DNA of 64,000 nucleotides from contig NZ_FOZK01000001.1 of the NCBI RefSeq assembly GCF_900114435.1, positions 992,001 to 1,056,000 of the forward strand, given 5' to 3'. The position numbers were made by a program, and so were the translations under genes. Positions 24,762 through 33,872 of this stretch are shown here, piece after piece; the stretch's first letter is position 1; every line of letters starts with the position of its first letter. The notes below the pieces were generated by a model. That model searched no databases. It had not been told where the DNA came from and saw only the letters and a program-made list of their open reading frames with translations. This stretch comes from Halomicrobium zhouii (GTDB lineage: Archaea > Halobacteriota > Halobacteria > Halobacteriales > Haloarculaceae).

Positions 24762-26075
24762 ATGCGGCGAACGATGTCCCCGGGAATCGACCGGTCGCTG
24801 GCGGGCGTCGCCGTCGCCGTCCTGGCACTCACTGCCTGTATCGGTGGCCTCGCGGTCACCGCGCCGACGGCCGAGACCGACGTGGTCGCCCGGCCGGCGG
24901 GACAGGCAGCGGATCCGGTGGCCGGCGTCGAGGCGATCCACGACGCGGGGGTGACCGGCGAGAACGTCACGGTCGGCGTCGTCGACGTGACCGGGTTCGA
25001 CCCTGACCACCCGGCGCTCCGGAGCCAGGTCGCCGCCACGCGCGCGTTCGCGCCCCAGGAGACGGTCCGCAACGGCGGCCGGCACGGTCACGGGACCGCC
25101 GCGGCGTCGCTCGTGACGACGGTCGCCCCCGACGCGGACCTCTATCTGGCCTCCTTCGACACCGCCGCCCAGTACGAGTCCGCCATCGACTGGCTCCGGT
25201 CGGCCGACGTCGACGTCGTCGTCGTGCCGGTCTCCTTCTACGGCACGCCGGGCGACGGGTCCGCCCGCGTCGCGCAAGTGACGGCCAGAGCGGCCGGGGA
25301 CGACACCGTGGTCGTCGCCCCCGCCGGGAACCTCGCACAGGGACACTGGACCGGCCGGTACGACGACGTCGCCGACGGCAAACTCCGCTTCGAGGGCGGC
25401 ACGCGCAACTACCTCCGGGGCAACGACTCGCGGGACCTCACCGTCTGGCTCTCCTGGGACCGGGAACGCGCCGACGAGGACTACACCGCCGAACTGTACC
25501 GGACGAACGGGTCGACGGCGAATCTCGTCGCCCGGTCCCGGCCCTACGAGGCCGACCACGTCCCCAACGAGCGCATCTCGGCCCGGCTCGCCGGCGGGAC
25601 GTACTTCCTCGTCGTCCGCGGCCCCGAGAACGCGACGGGCACTGGCCTCCGCCTCTCCTCGCCGACCCACGCGCTCCAGTACCGGACCGAGCGGGGCAGC
25701 ATCGTCGCTCCGGCGACTGCCGAGTCCGTCCTCACCGTCGGCGCGTCGGAGTACGCGACGGGGTCGCCGGAGCCGTTCAGCTCCCGTGGCCCCACCGCGG
25801 ACGGCCGCCGCGGCGTCGACGTCGTCGCCCCGGACGGGTTCCGCGCCGCGAGTCGGCCCGACGGCTTCGTTGGTTCGTCGGCCGCGGCACCCTACGTCGC
25901 GGGCGTGGCGGCGCTCGTCCTCGACGCGAACCCTCACCTCGACCGCGCGGAGGTCGAGCGCCTCATCGAAGGGAGCGCTATCGACGTCGGCGAGCCGGGC
26001 CCCGACCCAGTGGCTGGCCACGGCCGCGTCGACGCCGCGAGCACCGTCGAACGGGCCCGGAACGAGACCGCTTAA
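24762..26075 (+). CDS. Subtilisin-like (S8) serine protease, exported
   Basis: Predicted 437-residue S8 protease. An N-terminal hydrophobic segment (about 11-34) contains LTAC, which fits a lipobox, so it may be a lipoprotein facing outward. Catalytic residues counted from the ATG at 24762: Asp75 (GVVDVTGFDPDHP), His110 (GRHGHGTAAA), oxyanion Asn190 (APAGN) and Ser373 (VGSSAAAPYVAGVAAL). An insert of about 120 residues between Asn and Ser resembles a P-domain-like beta module (WLSWDRERADEDYTAELY). An in-frame ATG 13 codons upstream exists but adds no signal feature. It is divergent from BGTF copy 1. Its stop codon lies inside operator site 2 of the following regulator, which suggests tight regulatory linkage. 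Confidence 0.9.
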   Translation: MRRTMSPGIDRSLAGVAVAVLALTACIGGLAVTAPTAETDVVARPAGQAADPVAGVEAIHDAGVTGENVTVGVVDVTGFDPDHPALRSQVAATRAFAPQETVRNGGRHGHGTAAASLVTTVAPDADLYLASFDTAAQYESAIDWLRSADVDVVVVPVSFYGTPGDGSARVAQVTARAAGDDTVVVAPAGNLAQGHWTGRYDDVADGKLRFEGGTRNYLRGNDSRDLTVWLSWDRERADEDYTAELYRTNGSTANLVARSRPYEADHVPNERISARLAGGTYFLVVRGPENATGTGLRLSSPTHALQYRTERGSIVAPATAESVLTVGASEYATGSPEPFSSRGPTADGRRGVDVVAPDGFRAASRPDGFVGSSAAAPYVAGVAALVLDANPHLDRAEVERLIEGSAIDVGEPGPDPVAGHGRVDAASTVERARNETA

Positions 26076-26087
26076 AACGAGATTTAA
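26072..26087. promoter_or_regulatory. Palindromic operator candidate, site 2
   Basis: TTAAAACGAGATTTAA is an imperfect palindrome of the site 1 type. It overlaps the protease stop codon (26073-26075) and lies 13 bases upstream of the TATA-like CTTAGTA at 26101-26107 of the wHTH regulator gene. This arrangement suits autoregulation. Confidence 0.6.
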
Positions 26088-26100
26088 CCCAAACACAGCG

Positions 26101-26107
26101 CTTAGTA
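26101..26107 (+). promoter_or_regulatory. TATA-like box of the wHTH regulator
   Basis: CTTAGTA, about 37-43 bases before the ATG at 26144. It resembles the box of BGTF copy 2 (CTTTAGTA). Confidence 0.5.
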
Positions 26108-26143
26108 CGTCGGCCTTCGAGGTGCGGACAGACGCTGGCACGC

Positions 26144-26758
26144 ATGTCGGGACTCATCGACCGGATACAGGAGCGGACGGCGACGTCGAACGAACACGCG
26201 CGCGTCCTGGAGATGGCCGACACGGACGCCGACGAGGTGCTGAACGCGCTCTCCTCGGACACCGCGCGGGCCACGTTCAGGACGCTGTTCGACGAACCCG
26301 GAACCCCCTCCGAGATCGCCGACGCGGTCGACACGTCGGTCCAGAACGTCCACTACCACCTGACGAACCTGCAGGAGGCGGACCTCGTCGAACCGATAGA
26401 CACGATCTACTCCGAGAAGGGCAACGAGATGACCGTCTACGGCCCGGCCAGCGACCCGCTGGTCTTCGTCGGCGACGAACGGCGGACGCCAGCGGTCCAG
26501 CAGTCCCTGACCGACGTCGTCGGCGGTCTGGGTGTGCTCGGCCTGGCCAGCCTGTTCGTCCAGTTCGGCGCCGAGCGATTGATGCAACGGGCCAGCCGCG
26601 CGCCCGACGTCGTCGGCCCCGCGTCGCCGGACGCGACCGTCACGCCGCCGCGGGGCACCGTCGCCTGGGTCGTCTTCGAAGTCGTCGAACCGGGCGTCCT
26701 CTTCTTCCTCGGCTGTCTCGCCGTCGTCGGCGCGGTCGCAGTGCTCCGGGCCCGCTGA
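26144..26758 (+). CDS. Membrane-anchored winged-HTH transcriptional regulator
   Basis: A 204-residue regulator. The ArsR-like winged HTH is at about 28-105: VLNALSSDTARATFRTLFDEPGTPSEIADAVDTSVQNVHYHL region, then a wing with EKGNEMTVYG. Two hydrophobic segments at about 121-143 and 170-202 should anchor it in the membrane. One-component membrane regulators of this layout are frequent in haloarchaea next to exported proteins. It lies 68 bases after the subtilisin gene and between two BGTF genes, and it has a palindrome before its own promoter. The proposal that it binds that palindrome is inference. Confidence 0.87.
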   Translation: MSGLIDRIQERTATSNEHARVLEMADTDADEVLNALSSDTARATFRTLFDEPGTPSEIADAVDTSVQNVHYHLTNLQEADLVEPIDTIYSEKGNEMTVYGPASDPLVFVGDERRTPAVQQSLTDVVGGLGVLGLASLFVQFGAERLMQRASRAPDVVGPASPDATVTPPRGTVAWVVFEVVEPGVLFFLGCLAVVGAVAVLRAR

Positions 26759-26768
26759 CGGCCCGCGA

Positions 26769-28406
26769 TCACGACCGGAACAGGCCCAGCAACAGGCCGA
26801 CGCCGACGACGGCGAACACCGCGCCCGCTGCCAGCGCGCCGACCCCACCGAGGTCGATGCCCCGGTCCCCGGCCTGCGAATCGTCGAGCACTGCGGTCCT
26901 CGGTCCGTCGGATCCGCTGCCGACCGAGAGCGTGCCGATGCTGACCGGATCGTTGGCGGCCTTCTGTCCGGGATACAGGGCGATGTCGTATTCGGTCGGC
27001 GGGAGCGGTCCGTCGAGCGACGGCTCGGGGTCGGTGATCGTCAGATCGTCGTCCGTCCCCTCGACGTCGAGCGTCGGCCGGTCCGTCCCGGCGTTGTCGG
27101 TCCGGAACCTGAGGACGACTCGATCGTCACCGTCGCCGTCGGTGACCCGTGCGGCGATCCCGTAGTTGTCCGCGTCGCTCCCGATCGTCACGACCGCCGC
27201 GTACTCGCTTCCGAGGTGAATCGGTAGCGACGCGACGTCTCCAGGTGAGGTACGCAGTACGGACTTCTCCAGGGCCGGCTGGTCACCGTCGCCCGGGCCG
27301 GACTCGCGGACGACGAGGACGCCGACGTCGTCCGGCTTTCCGGTCGCCGTATCGCCCTCGTACAGTCGCGTGTCATAGTCCGCCGGGTCGATACTGTCGC
27401 CGAGGTCGGGTTCCGGATCGGTGACGGTGAGTTCGTCGCTCTCGTTTGCGACGGTGAGCGTCCGGCCGTCGGTCCCCGCCGCGGCCGCGTCGAACAACAC
27501 CCCCACGCGGTCGTCGCCGTTCCCGTCGCGGACCGTGGCGTTGACGACGTAGTTGACGTCCTTGCTGCCGACGACGAGCGTGGCGGCGTCGGCGTCGCCG
27601 AGCGTCACCGGGACGTACGCGGTCTCCTCGTCGGTGACTTCGACGATCGATTTGAAGCCGAACTCGTCCGGGTCGAGCGTCGGCGTGGGCGTCGGCGTCT
27701 GTGTCGTGACCGGGCCGCACTTGCCGTCACAGGCGACTACCCGGCCGGTGGTCTCCTTCAACTGGTCGCCGTCGTGGAGGACGACGGCCCTGAACGACGA
27801 CCCGGGCTCCACGTCGCTCACGTCGAGAAACGTGGCGAAGGCCCCTTCGTCCGTAACTGTCGTCTCTTTCGCGACCAGAAACGGCTGTTCGGGATTCGTC
27901 GACTCCAGGCGAATCGTTACGGGGGCCCCTTCTTCGAGGGAGGTGTTCCCGGTAATCGCCTGTCCGGGTCCGGCCTGGAGCGTCAGCCGGTCGCCCTGCC
28001 GATCGAACGTCGCCGTCTCGCAATCGCTCCCACAGCCGGCTATCCTCGCCTCTTCCCGTGTCAGTACCTCGCCGTCGTGACGGACGGTGACGGACATGGG
28101 AATGCCCTGACCGAGGTTCTCCAGGTCGACGGTGACCTCGAACCGGCCGTCCTCGGTGACCGTTGCCTCCGACCGCGTCAGAAACGGCGACTTTGGACTC
28201 TCCGATTGCACCGTCACTTCGACGGTCGATCCGGGCTCCAGGGTGGCGTGGCCTTCTATCGGCTGGCCGGGCGCCGCGTCGAGCACCAGTTCCTCGCCGT
28301 CGTGTACCACTACAGCCGACTGCGCCGTCGCGGCGCCCGCTAGTCCGAGCGCGCCGACGAGGAGAGCCGTAACCAGGAGTGTGCGTGGAGGGCCGCTGCG
28401 TCGCAT
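26769..28406 (-). CDS. BGTF-domain cell-surface protein, copy 2, with C-terminal membrane anchor
   Basis: A 545-residue exported protein. Signal peptide about 1-29 (ending GAATAQS), then two CxxxC-bearing beta-sandwich repeats about 30-130 and 133-235 (GCGSDC, ACDGKC). A Thr/Pro linker follows (TPTPTPT, about 236-245), then two BGTF domains about 250-370 and 380-500 (LGDADAATLVVG; LGSEYAAVVTIG). A C-terminal transmembrane helix spans about 519-543, ending LLLGLFRS. It is paralogous to the gene at 23442-24569, with one extra BGTF domain and an anchor. It converges on the wHTH gene, with 10 bases between stops. The promoter carries the palindrome at 28449-28466 upstream of a TATA-like box. Confidence 0.85.
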   Translation of the reverse strand: MRRSGPPRTLLVTALLVGALGLAGAATAQSAVVVHDGEELVLDAAPGQPIEGHATLEPGSTVEVTVQSESPKSPFLTRSEATVTEDGRFEVTVDLENLGQGIPMSVTVRHDGEVLTREEARIAGCGSDCETATFDRQGDRLTLQAGPGQAITGNTSLEEGAPVTIRLESTNPEQPFLVAKETTVTDEGAFATFLDVSDVEPGSSFRAVVLHDGDQLKETTGRVVACDGKCGPVTTQTPTPTPTLDPDEFGFKSIVEVTDEETAYVPVTLGDADAATLVVGSKDVNYVVNATVRDGNGDDRVGVLFDAAAAGTDGRTLTVANESDELTVTDPEPDLGDSIDPADYDTRLYEGDTATGKPDDVGVLVVRESGPGDGDQPALEKSVLRTSPGDVASLPIHLGSEYAAVVTIGSDADNYGIAARVTDGDGDDRVVLRFRTDNAGTDRPTLDVEGTDDDLTITDPEPSLDGPLPPTEYDIALYPGQKAANDPVSIGTLSVGSGSDGPRTAVLDDSQAGDRGIDLGGVGALAAGAVFAVVGVGLLLGLFRS

Positions 28407-28428
28407 CTGGTCGACGTTTTCCGCCCTG

Positions 28429-28436
28429 TACTAAAG
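28429..28436 (-). promoter_or_regulatory. TATA-like box of BGTF copy 2
   Basis: CTTTAGTA on the minus strand, about 25-30 bases before the ATG at 28406 and 12 bases from the operator palindrome. Confidence 0.6.
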
Positions 28437-28448
28437 CCTCCCCGGTAG

Positions 28449-28466
28449 GTTCAATCGCGATTGAAC
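28449..28466. promoter_or_regulatory. Palindromic operator candidate, site 3
   Basis: GTTCAATCGCGATTGAAC is a perfect 18-base palindrome sharing AATCGCGATT with site 1. It sits upstream of BGTF copy 2 and, on the other side, 59 bases upstream of hyuA. Confidence 0.75.
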
Positions 28467-28525
28467 GGGTCGCTATTGCTGCCACCACCGCAACCGATTA
28501 GCGGCGCGGGCCGCCACTCACGTCC

Positions 28526-30562
28526 ATGAACGACGGTGCGGCGCTGGGCGTCGACGTCGGCGGCACCTTCACCGACGTCGCACTGCTCGCCGACGGGGAC
28601 CTGACGACGGCGAAAGTGCCGACCACGGGCGACCAGCACGTCGGCGTCCTCCGCGGCGTGGCGGCGGCGTGCGAATCGGCCGGCGTCGACCCCACTGGCG
28701 TCGGTCGCTTCCGTCACGCCACGACTGCCGCCGTCAACGCGCTGCTGGAAGGCCAGGGAGCGACGACCTACCTGGTCACGACAGCTGGCTTCGGCGACGT
28801 CCTCGAAATCGGTCGCCAGGACCGCCCCGAACTGTACGACCTCGCGGCGCGCAAACCCGACCCCCTCGTCCCTCGCGAGCGCCGTTTCGAGGTCGACGAG
28901 CGCGCGACGGTCGACGGGATCGAACGTCCCGTCGACGAGGGTGAGATCCGCGACATCGCCGACGAGATTCGCAAGGGCAGGGGCGGCGGTGGCGACAGCG
29001 GCGACGACGTCGAGGCGGTCGCCGTCGCGTTCCTCCACGCCTACGCTCACCCGGCAAACGAGCGTCGCGCTGCCGAAATCCTCCGCGAAGAACTCGACGC
29101 CGCCGTCTCGGGGAGCCACGAGGTGCTCGCGGAGTTCCGCGAGTACGAGCGGACCGCGACGACCGTCGCCGACGCGACGGTGACTCCCGTGGTCGACGAC
29201 TACCTCGCGAGGCTCGACGAGCGGGCGACCGAGCGGGGGCTGCCGAGTCCACGGGTCATGCAGGCCAACGGCGGCATCGCCGACGCCGGGACGGTCCGCC
29301 AGGACGCCGTGACGACGGTGCTCTCCGGCCCGGCGGCGGGGGTCGTCGGCGCGTCGGCCTTCGAACCCCCCGACGCCGACGGCCTGGTCACGTTCGACAT
29401 GGGCGGGACCTCCTGTGACGTCTCGCTGGTTCGCGACGGCGACGTCGAACGGACGACCGAGGGGTCGGTGGGCGGCCACCCCATTCGGATTCCGATGGTC
29501 GCCGTCGAGACAGTCGGCGCGGGCGGTGGCTCCGTCGCCTGGGTCGACGCCGGCGGCGCGCTCCGTGTCGGACCGCGGTCGACCGGCGCCGACCCGGGCC
29601 CGGCCTGCTACGGGAAAGGGGGCACAGCGCCGACGGTCACCGACGCGGCGCTCGCGCTGGGGTACCTCGGCGCCGACACAACCCTGGGCGAGGGGCTGGA
29701 ACTCGACGCCGAGGCCGCGGAGTCCGTCCTCGCCGACCTCGCGACGGACGCCGATCTGGACGGCCCCGTCGCGGCCGCCCGCGGCGTCGTCCGCGTCGCC
29801 AGCGCCACGATGGCCCGCGCGGTCCGCCGGGTGACGGTCGAGCAGGGCTACGACCCGCGCAACTTCGCCCTCGCGGCCTTCGGCGGCGCGGGACCGATGT
29901 TCGCCGCGTCGCTGGCCGACCGCCTGGGCATCGGCCACGTGGTCGTCCCCCGGGCCAGCGGCGTCCTCTCCGCGTTCGGCCTGCTCGCGGCCGACGAGAG
30001 CCACGACGCCGTCCGGACCCACCGGGTCCCGCTCGCCGACGCGGATCCGGTCACCGTCGACGGCCTGTTCGGGGATCTCGCCGAATCGGTCCTGTCCGAC
30101 ACCGCCGACCCGGACCGGGCGACCGTCTGCCGGCAGGCCGACCTCCGCTACGCCGGCCAGAGCCACGAACTGACCGTCGACGTGCCCGATGCCTTCGACC
30201 CGGCCGCCGTCCGCGACCGGTTCCACGCGGCTCACGAGTCGGCCCGCGGCTACCGCCTCGACGACGAACCCGTCGAACTGGTGAGCCTCCGCGCGACGGC
30301 GAGAGTCCCCGGCGAGACGCCGGCGCTCACGCACGACGCCGACGGCGACTGCGCAGGTGACGCCCTGACCGGCCGGCGCGAGGTCGTCTTCGCCGAATCC
30401 CGGACCGAGGCGCCGGTTTACGACCGCCGACGACTCCCCGCCGGCACCGACATCGACGGTCCCGTCGTTTTCGAGGGCGGCGAGAGCACCGTCGTCTGCC
30501 CGCCCGACTGGACCGCCAGGGTGGACGACCGGGGGACCATCCACCTGGAGGCGAGCGAGTGA
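28526..30562 (+). CDS. hyuA: Hydantoinase/oxoprolinase subunit A
   Basis: A 678-residue ATP-dependent amidohydrolase subunit of the HyuA/OplahA family, which opens hydantoins or 5-oxoproline with ATP in the cytoplasm. The N-terminal actin-like ATPase motif is GVDVGGTFTDVALL (about 8-21), and RHATTAAVNALLEGQGA follows near 59. The central phosphate-binding region is VTFDMGGTSCDVSLV (about 289-303), then AGGGSVAWVDAGGALRVGPRSTGADPGPACYG (near 333-364) and the C-terminal GAGPMFAASLADRLG. Length is normal for the family. HyuB follows downstream, so the two should form one enzyme. The actual substrate cannot be read from the sequence. Confidence 0.92.
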   Translation: MNDGAALGVDVGGTFTDVALLADGDLTTAKVPTTGDQHVGVLRGVAAACESAGVDPTGVGRFRHATTAAVNALLEGQGATTYLVTTAGFGDVLEIGRQDRPELYDLAARKPDPLVPRERRFEVDERATVDGIERPVDEGEIRDIADEIRKGRGGGGDSGDDVEAVAVAFLHAYAHPANERRAAEILREELDAAVSGSHEVLAEFREYERTATTVADATVTPVVDDYLARLDERATERGLPSPRVMQANGGIADAGTVRQDAVTTVLSGPAAGVVGASAFEPPDADGLVTFDMGGTSCDVSLVRDGDVERTTEGSVGGHPIRIPMVAVETVGAGGGSVAWVDAGGALRVGPRSTGADPGPACYGKGGTAPTVTDAALALGYLGADTTLGEGLELDAEAAESVLADLATDADLDGPVAAARGVVRVASATMARAVRRVTVEQGYDPRNFALAAFGGAGPMFAASLADRLGIGHVVVPRASGVLSAFGLLAADESHDAVRTHRVPLADADPVTVDGLFGDLAESVLSDTADPDRATVCRQADLRYAGQSHELTVDVPDAFDPAAVRDRFHAAHESARGYRLDDEPVELVSLRATARVPGETPALTHDADGDCAGDALTGRREVVFAESRTEAPVYDRRRLPAGTDIDGPVVFEGGESTVVCPPDWTARVDDRGTIHLEASE

Positions 30563-30601
30563 TGGCGACCACTGAACACAGCCGATGGATCAACCGAAAG
30601 G

Positions 30602-30712
30602 GTGGGACTGAAAGGGGCCGGTCGCTCGCGGAGCGAGAACCCGCAAGCACGGTCGAAGGCCGCGCGCAGCGAGGTTCGCAGCCCGCGAGCGACCGGGGGC
30701 TTTCCTTGTCTG
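30602..30712 (+). repeat. Hairpin repeat element, single copy between hyuA and hyuB
   Basis: Member of the same family as the 22.7- and 43-kb elements. It opens GGACTGAAAGGGG and closes GGGGGCTTTCC. CCGGTCGCTCGCGG (from 30618) pairs with CCGCGAGCGACCGG (near 30692), separated from the GAAAG/CTTTC base stem by three G-G mismatches. An inner GAACC/GGTTC stem and CGCAAGCAC are shared with the element at 22655. It lies in the only gap of the hyuAB operon. Confidence 0.75.
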
Positions 30713-30767
30713 TTGGCGGTAATGCTTGTGGGAGCAGCGTTGGCGGTTCGGGAACGAGGTGTCCCGC

Positions 30768-32339
30768 ATGAACAGGAATCAAAAACTGGACGCCGTCGAA
30801 CTCGAGATCCTCCGGAATCAACTCGAGAGCGTCGCTGAGGAGATGGGCCAGGTCCTCATCCGGGGCGCCTACTCGCCCAACATCACCGAGCGGCGGGACT
30901 GCTCGACGGCGGTGTTCGACGCCGACGGGCGCCTCGTCGCGCAGGCCGAACACGTCCCGGTTCACCTCGGGGCGATGCCGCGTGCAGTCGACGCCGTCCT
31001 CGAGAAGGACCCCCAGCCGGGCGACGTCTTCGTCCTCAACGACCCCTTCGCCGGGGGAACGCACCTCCCGGACGTGACGCTGGTCTCTCCGATCAGTCCC
31101 GAGGACGAAATCGTCGCCTACGCCGTCTCGCGGGCCCACCACGCCGACGTCGGGGGGATGGCGCCGGGGAGCATGCCCGCGGGCGCACGAGAGATTCAAC
31201 AGGAGGGCGTCCGCGTCCCACCGATTCGACTCGTCCGGGACGGCGAGGTAGTCGATGACGTGCTGGACCTCTTCCTGGCGAACGTCCGCAATCCCGAGCA
31301 GCGCCGACCGGACGTGCGCGCGCAGCTAGCGGCCAACGAACGCGGGGCCGAGCGAATCGACGACCTCCTCTCGACCCACGGCGACCGCCTCCGCACCGCC
31401 TTCGACGCGGTGATCGACTACTCGCGCGAGCGCGTCGAGACCGAAATCAGGGATCTGCCGGACGGCACCTACCAGGCCAGCGACGTGCTGGAGGGCGACG
31501 GGGTGACCGAGGACGACGTCCCCGTCGAGGTGACGGTCACCGTCGACGGCGCTGCCCTCGACGCCGACTTCGCGGGGACGGCCTCACAGGTCGCGGGCAA
31601 CGTCAACGCGCCGCTGGCGGTCGCCGAGAGCGCAGTGTACTACGTCGTCCGCTGCGTCACCAATCCGGACGTGCCGCCGAACGCGGGCTGTTACGAGCCA
31701 ATCTCCGTCAACGCGCCGAAAGGCTCGCTGTTGAATCCCGAGCCACCTGCGGCAGTCGTCGGCGGCAACGTCGAGACGAGCCAGCGGGTCACCGACGTCG
31801 TCTTCGACGCACTCGCCGAGGCGGCGCCCGACCGCGTCCCCGCCGCTGGACAGGGGACGATGAACAACCTGATCGTCGGCGGGCCGGGCTTCACCTACTA
31901 CGAGACTATCGGCGGCGGCGCGGGTGCGAACCCGGCCAGCGACGGCCTCTCCGGCGTCCAGGTCGGGATGACGAACACGGAGAACACGCCCGTCGAGGCC
32001 CTCGAAGCCGAGTACCCGCTCCGGGTGACGACGTACGCCCTCCGCGACGGCAGCGGCGGAGCAGGCCGCTACCGCGGCGGCGACGGACTGGTCCGGGAAC
32101 TCCGGCTCGAAGCGGACGCCACCGTGTCACTACTCACCGAGCGTCGTCGCGTCGCGCCGCCGGGACGGGCCGGTAGTGAGGACGGCACGACGGGCCTGAA
32201 CCTCGTCGACGGCGAGGCCGTCCCGGCGAAGACGACGCTGCAACTCGACGCGGGGACGACCGTCCGCGTCGAGACGCCGGGCGGTGGCGGCTACGGGACG
32301 TCGGACGACGGGGATACGTCCCGTTCCACGAACGATTAA
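30768..32339 (+). CDS. hyuB: Hydantoinase/oxoprolinase subunit B
   Basis: A 523-residue HyuB-family subunit, the partner of HyuA. Typical blocks: [38 protein letters not shown] region at about 13-50, [10 protein letters not shown] (about 62-71), [19 protein letters not shown] (about 84-102), [16 protein letters not shown], and the C-terminal [18 protein letters not shown] with [10 protein letters not shown]. The start ATG at 30768 is chosen because family members begin a few residues before the DAVELEIL motif; an in-frame upstream start would run into the repeat element. The 205-base gap to hyuA is occupied by a hairpin repeat, so the genes may rely on read-through. Confidence 0.92.
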   Translation: MNRNQKLDAVELEILRNQLESVAEEMGQVLIRGAYSPNITERRDCSTAVFDADGRLVAQAEHVPVHLGAMPRAVDAVLEKDPQPGDVFVLNDPFAGGTHLPDVTLVSPISPEDEIVAYAVSRAHHADVGGMAPGSMPAGAREIQQEGVRVPPIRLVRDGEVVDDVLDLFLANVRNPEQRRPDVRAQLAANERGAERIDDLLSTHGDRLRTAFDAVIDYSRERVETEIRDLPDGTYQASDVLEGDGVTEDDVPVEVTVTVDGAALDADFAGTASQVAGNVNAPLAVAESAVYYVVRCVTNPDVPPNAGCYEPISVNAPKGSLLNPEPPAAVVGGNVETSQRVTDVVFDALAEAAPDRVPAAGQGTMNNLIVGGPGFTYYETIGGGAGANPASDGLSGVQVGMTNTENTPVEALEAEYPLRVTTYALRDGSGGAGRYRGGDGLVRELRLEADATVSLLTERRRVAPPGRAGSEDGTTGLNLVDGEAVPAKTTLQLDAGTTVRVETPGGGGYGTSDDGDTSRSTND

Positions 32340-32367
32340 ATACGGCGACGGCTGATGCTAGCTCACA

Positions 32368-33306
32368 ATGGACGAGCGAGCGATACTCGTCGTCGTGGTG
32401 GTGCTGGGTGTGGTGGGGCTCTCCGCGTCGGCTGCGAGCATCGGCGATTCGCGCGACACTCGTTCGGTAGGGACGGGCACGACCGCCTCCGAGGGCGTCG
32501 GCGAGGGAGGTGAGGAGGGGATGGGAAGCGGACCGCGGCCGTCGATCGGTAACGCCGGCGACACCGAGACGCCGCAGCTCGAACTCGTTCCGAAACTACT
32601 GGCCGCCATCGCCATTCTCGCCCTCGTCGTTCCGCTCCTGCTATCGCTGGTTCTGTACGGCTTCGAGACCGTCGTCGAGTTCGTCAGGTCAGTGCTACAG
32701 ACGACGACGGGCGTGCTCGCCTCGGTCCTCTACCTCGGCGTGGTCATCTATCTCCTGACGTTATTCGACGGTGAGGGGGCCGCAAAACGCGTGTCTGGCG
32801 TGCTGGAGGGTGGGGGGAGCGGGTCGTCGTTCGGTCCGGCGCTCTCGGTTCCGTCGGGGAACGTCCCACTGGTCGTCGTCGCGCTCGGTGGCCTCGTCGT
32901 GGTGGTCGCCGTGGTCCTGTTCGCCCTGCGCTCCACGTCGGGTCCGTCGCTCGGGTCACCCGATACCGAGCCCGTCGCCGACGACCCGGGTATCGACCTG
33001 GACTCACCTCGAGAAGGGCCCGAGGGCGGACGAACGGCCGAGTCGGGCTTCGCCGACGTCGAGGCGTCCAACCCGGTGTACCGGGCGTGGCGTGAGATGG
33101 CCGAGACGGCCGACGGCGCAAGCCTCCGGACGCACACGCCCGGCGAGGTGGCGCGCCGCGCCGTCGACGCCGGGATGGACCGGGACGCCGTCCGGACCCT
33201 GACGGAGGTGTTCGACCGGGCGCGCTACGGGCCCGGCGTCGACGAGGAGTCCGAGCGGCGGGCCCGGTCGGCCCTCGCCGCGATAACGGAGGGCGAGGAG
33301 ACGTGA
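32368..33306 (+). CDS. DUF4129-domain membrane protein
   Basis: A 312-residue membrane protein. Hydrophobic helix about 5-25, a Gly/Ser-rich exposed segment, helices about 74-96, 108-131 and 165-187, and a cytoplasmic C-terminal DUF4129 domain about 228-305 (NPVYRAWREMAETADG, THTPGEVARRAVDAGMD, LTEVFDRARYGPG). DUF4129 proteins accompany MoxR ATPases, DUF58 proteins and transglutaminases. First gene of a four-gene operon with 4-base overlaps. A TTAAATA TATA-like sequence lies about 30 bases before the start, overlapping the hyuB stop. Confidence 0.85.
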   Translation: MDERAILVVVVVLGVVGLSASAASIGDSRDTRSVGTGTTASEGVGEGGEEGMGSGPRPSIGNAGDTETPQLELVPKLLAAIAILALVVPLLLSLVLYGFETVVEFVRSVLQTTTGVLASVLYLGVVIYLLTLFDGEGAAKRVSGVLEGGGSGSSFGPALSVPSGNVPLVVVALGGLVVVVAVVLFALRSTSGPSLGSPDTEPVADDPGIDLDSPREGPEGGRTAESGFADVEASNPVYRAWREMAETADGASLRTHTPGEVARRAVDAGMDRDAVRTLTEVFDRARYGPGVDEESERRARSALAAITEGEET

Positions 33307-33872
33307 ACTGGCGACTGCTGGCGGTCGCCGTCGGCCTGGCCGGCGCCGGCTTCGGGCTGGCCATCGCGTTCGTCCCGTCGCTGAACGCCGGCCTCTCGGT
33401 TCCGGACAACACGCCGACGCTGCTGGCCATCGCCGCGGGGCTCGTGGGACTCCGGCGACTCCGGGCGTTCCTGGGCCACGACGCCGCCGACTACCGGCCG
33501 CCGGTCCGGGAGCCCGGGCCGCGACTCGACGCGCCGGGTGACGAGTTCGACGACCTGCTCGCCCGCGTCTCGGGGGCCTCGGTCGCCGGGAACCCCACCG
33601 CGCTGAAGGCCAAGCAGGACCTGCGCGACGTCGTCGTGGAATTTCTCGTCATGTACCACGGCTGCTCCGAGGCAGAGGCGGAGGGCCTCGTGGACCGGGG
33701 GGAGTGGACCGACGACGAACTCGCTGCACGGTTCCTGGCCACCAGCGCCGGCTTCGGATCGGGTTTCACGGAGACCATCGGGATGACGCTCGGCCGCCGT
33801 CAGCCCTTCCACCGCCGGGTCCGCCACGTCACGCGCGAACTGTACGAACTGTCGGGGGGTGAGCGTGAATGA
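33303..33872 (+). CDS. DUF7269-like membrane protein of the MoxR/DUF58 cluster
   Basis: A 189-residue protein with two N-terminal membrane helices (about 4-24 and 36-53) and a soluble domain with LLARVSGASVAGNPTALKAKQDLRDVV (about 79-105) and EAEGLVDRGEWTDDELAARFLA. It overlaps the DUF4129 gene by four bases and the DUF58 gene by four bases, so it is translationally coupled to both. The family name is assigned from this stereotyped haloarchaeal gene order; function unknown. It starts with GTG at 33303. Confidence 0.78.
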   Translation: MNWRLLAVAVGLAGAGFGLAIAFVPSLNAGLSVPDNTPTLLAIAAGLVGLRRLRAFLGHDAADYRPPVREPGPRLDAPGDEFDDLLARVSGASVAGNPTALKAKQDLRDVVVEFLVMYHGCSEAEAEGLVDRGEWTDDELAARFLATSAGFGSGFTETIGMTLGRRQPFHRRVRHVTRELYELSGGERE

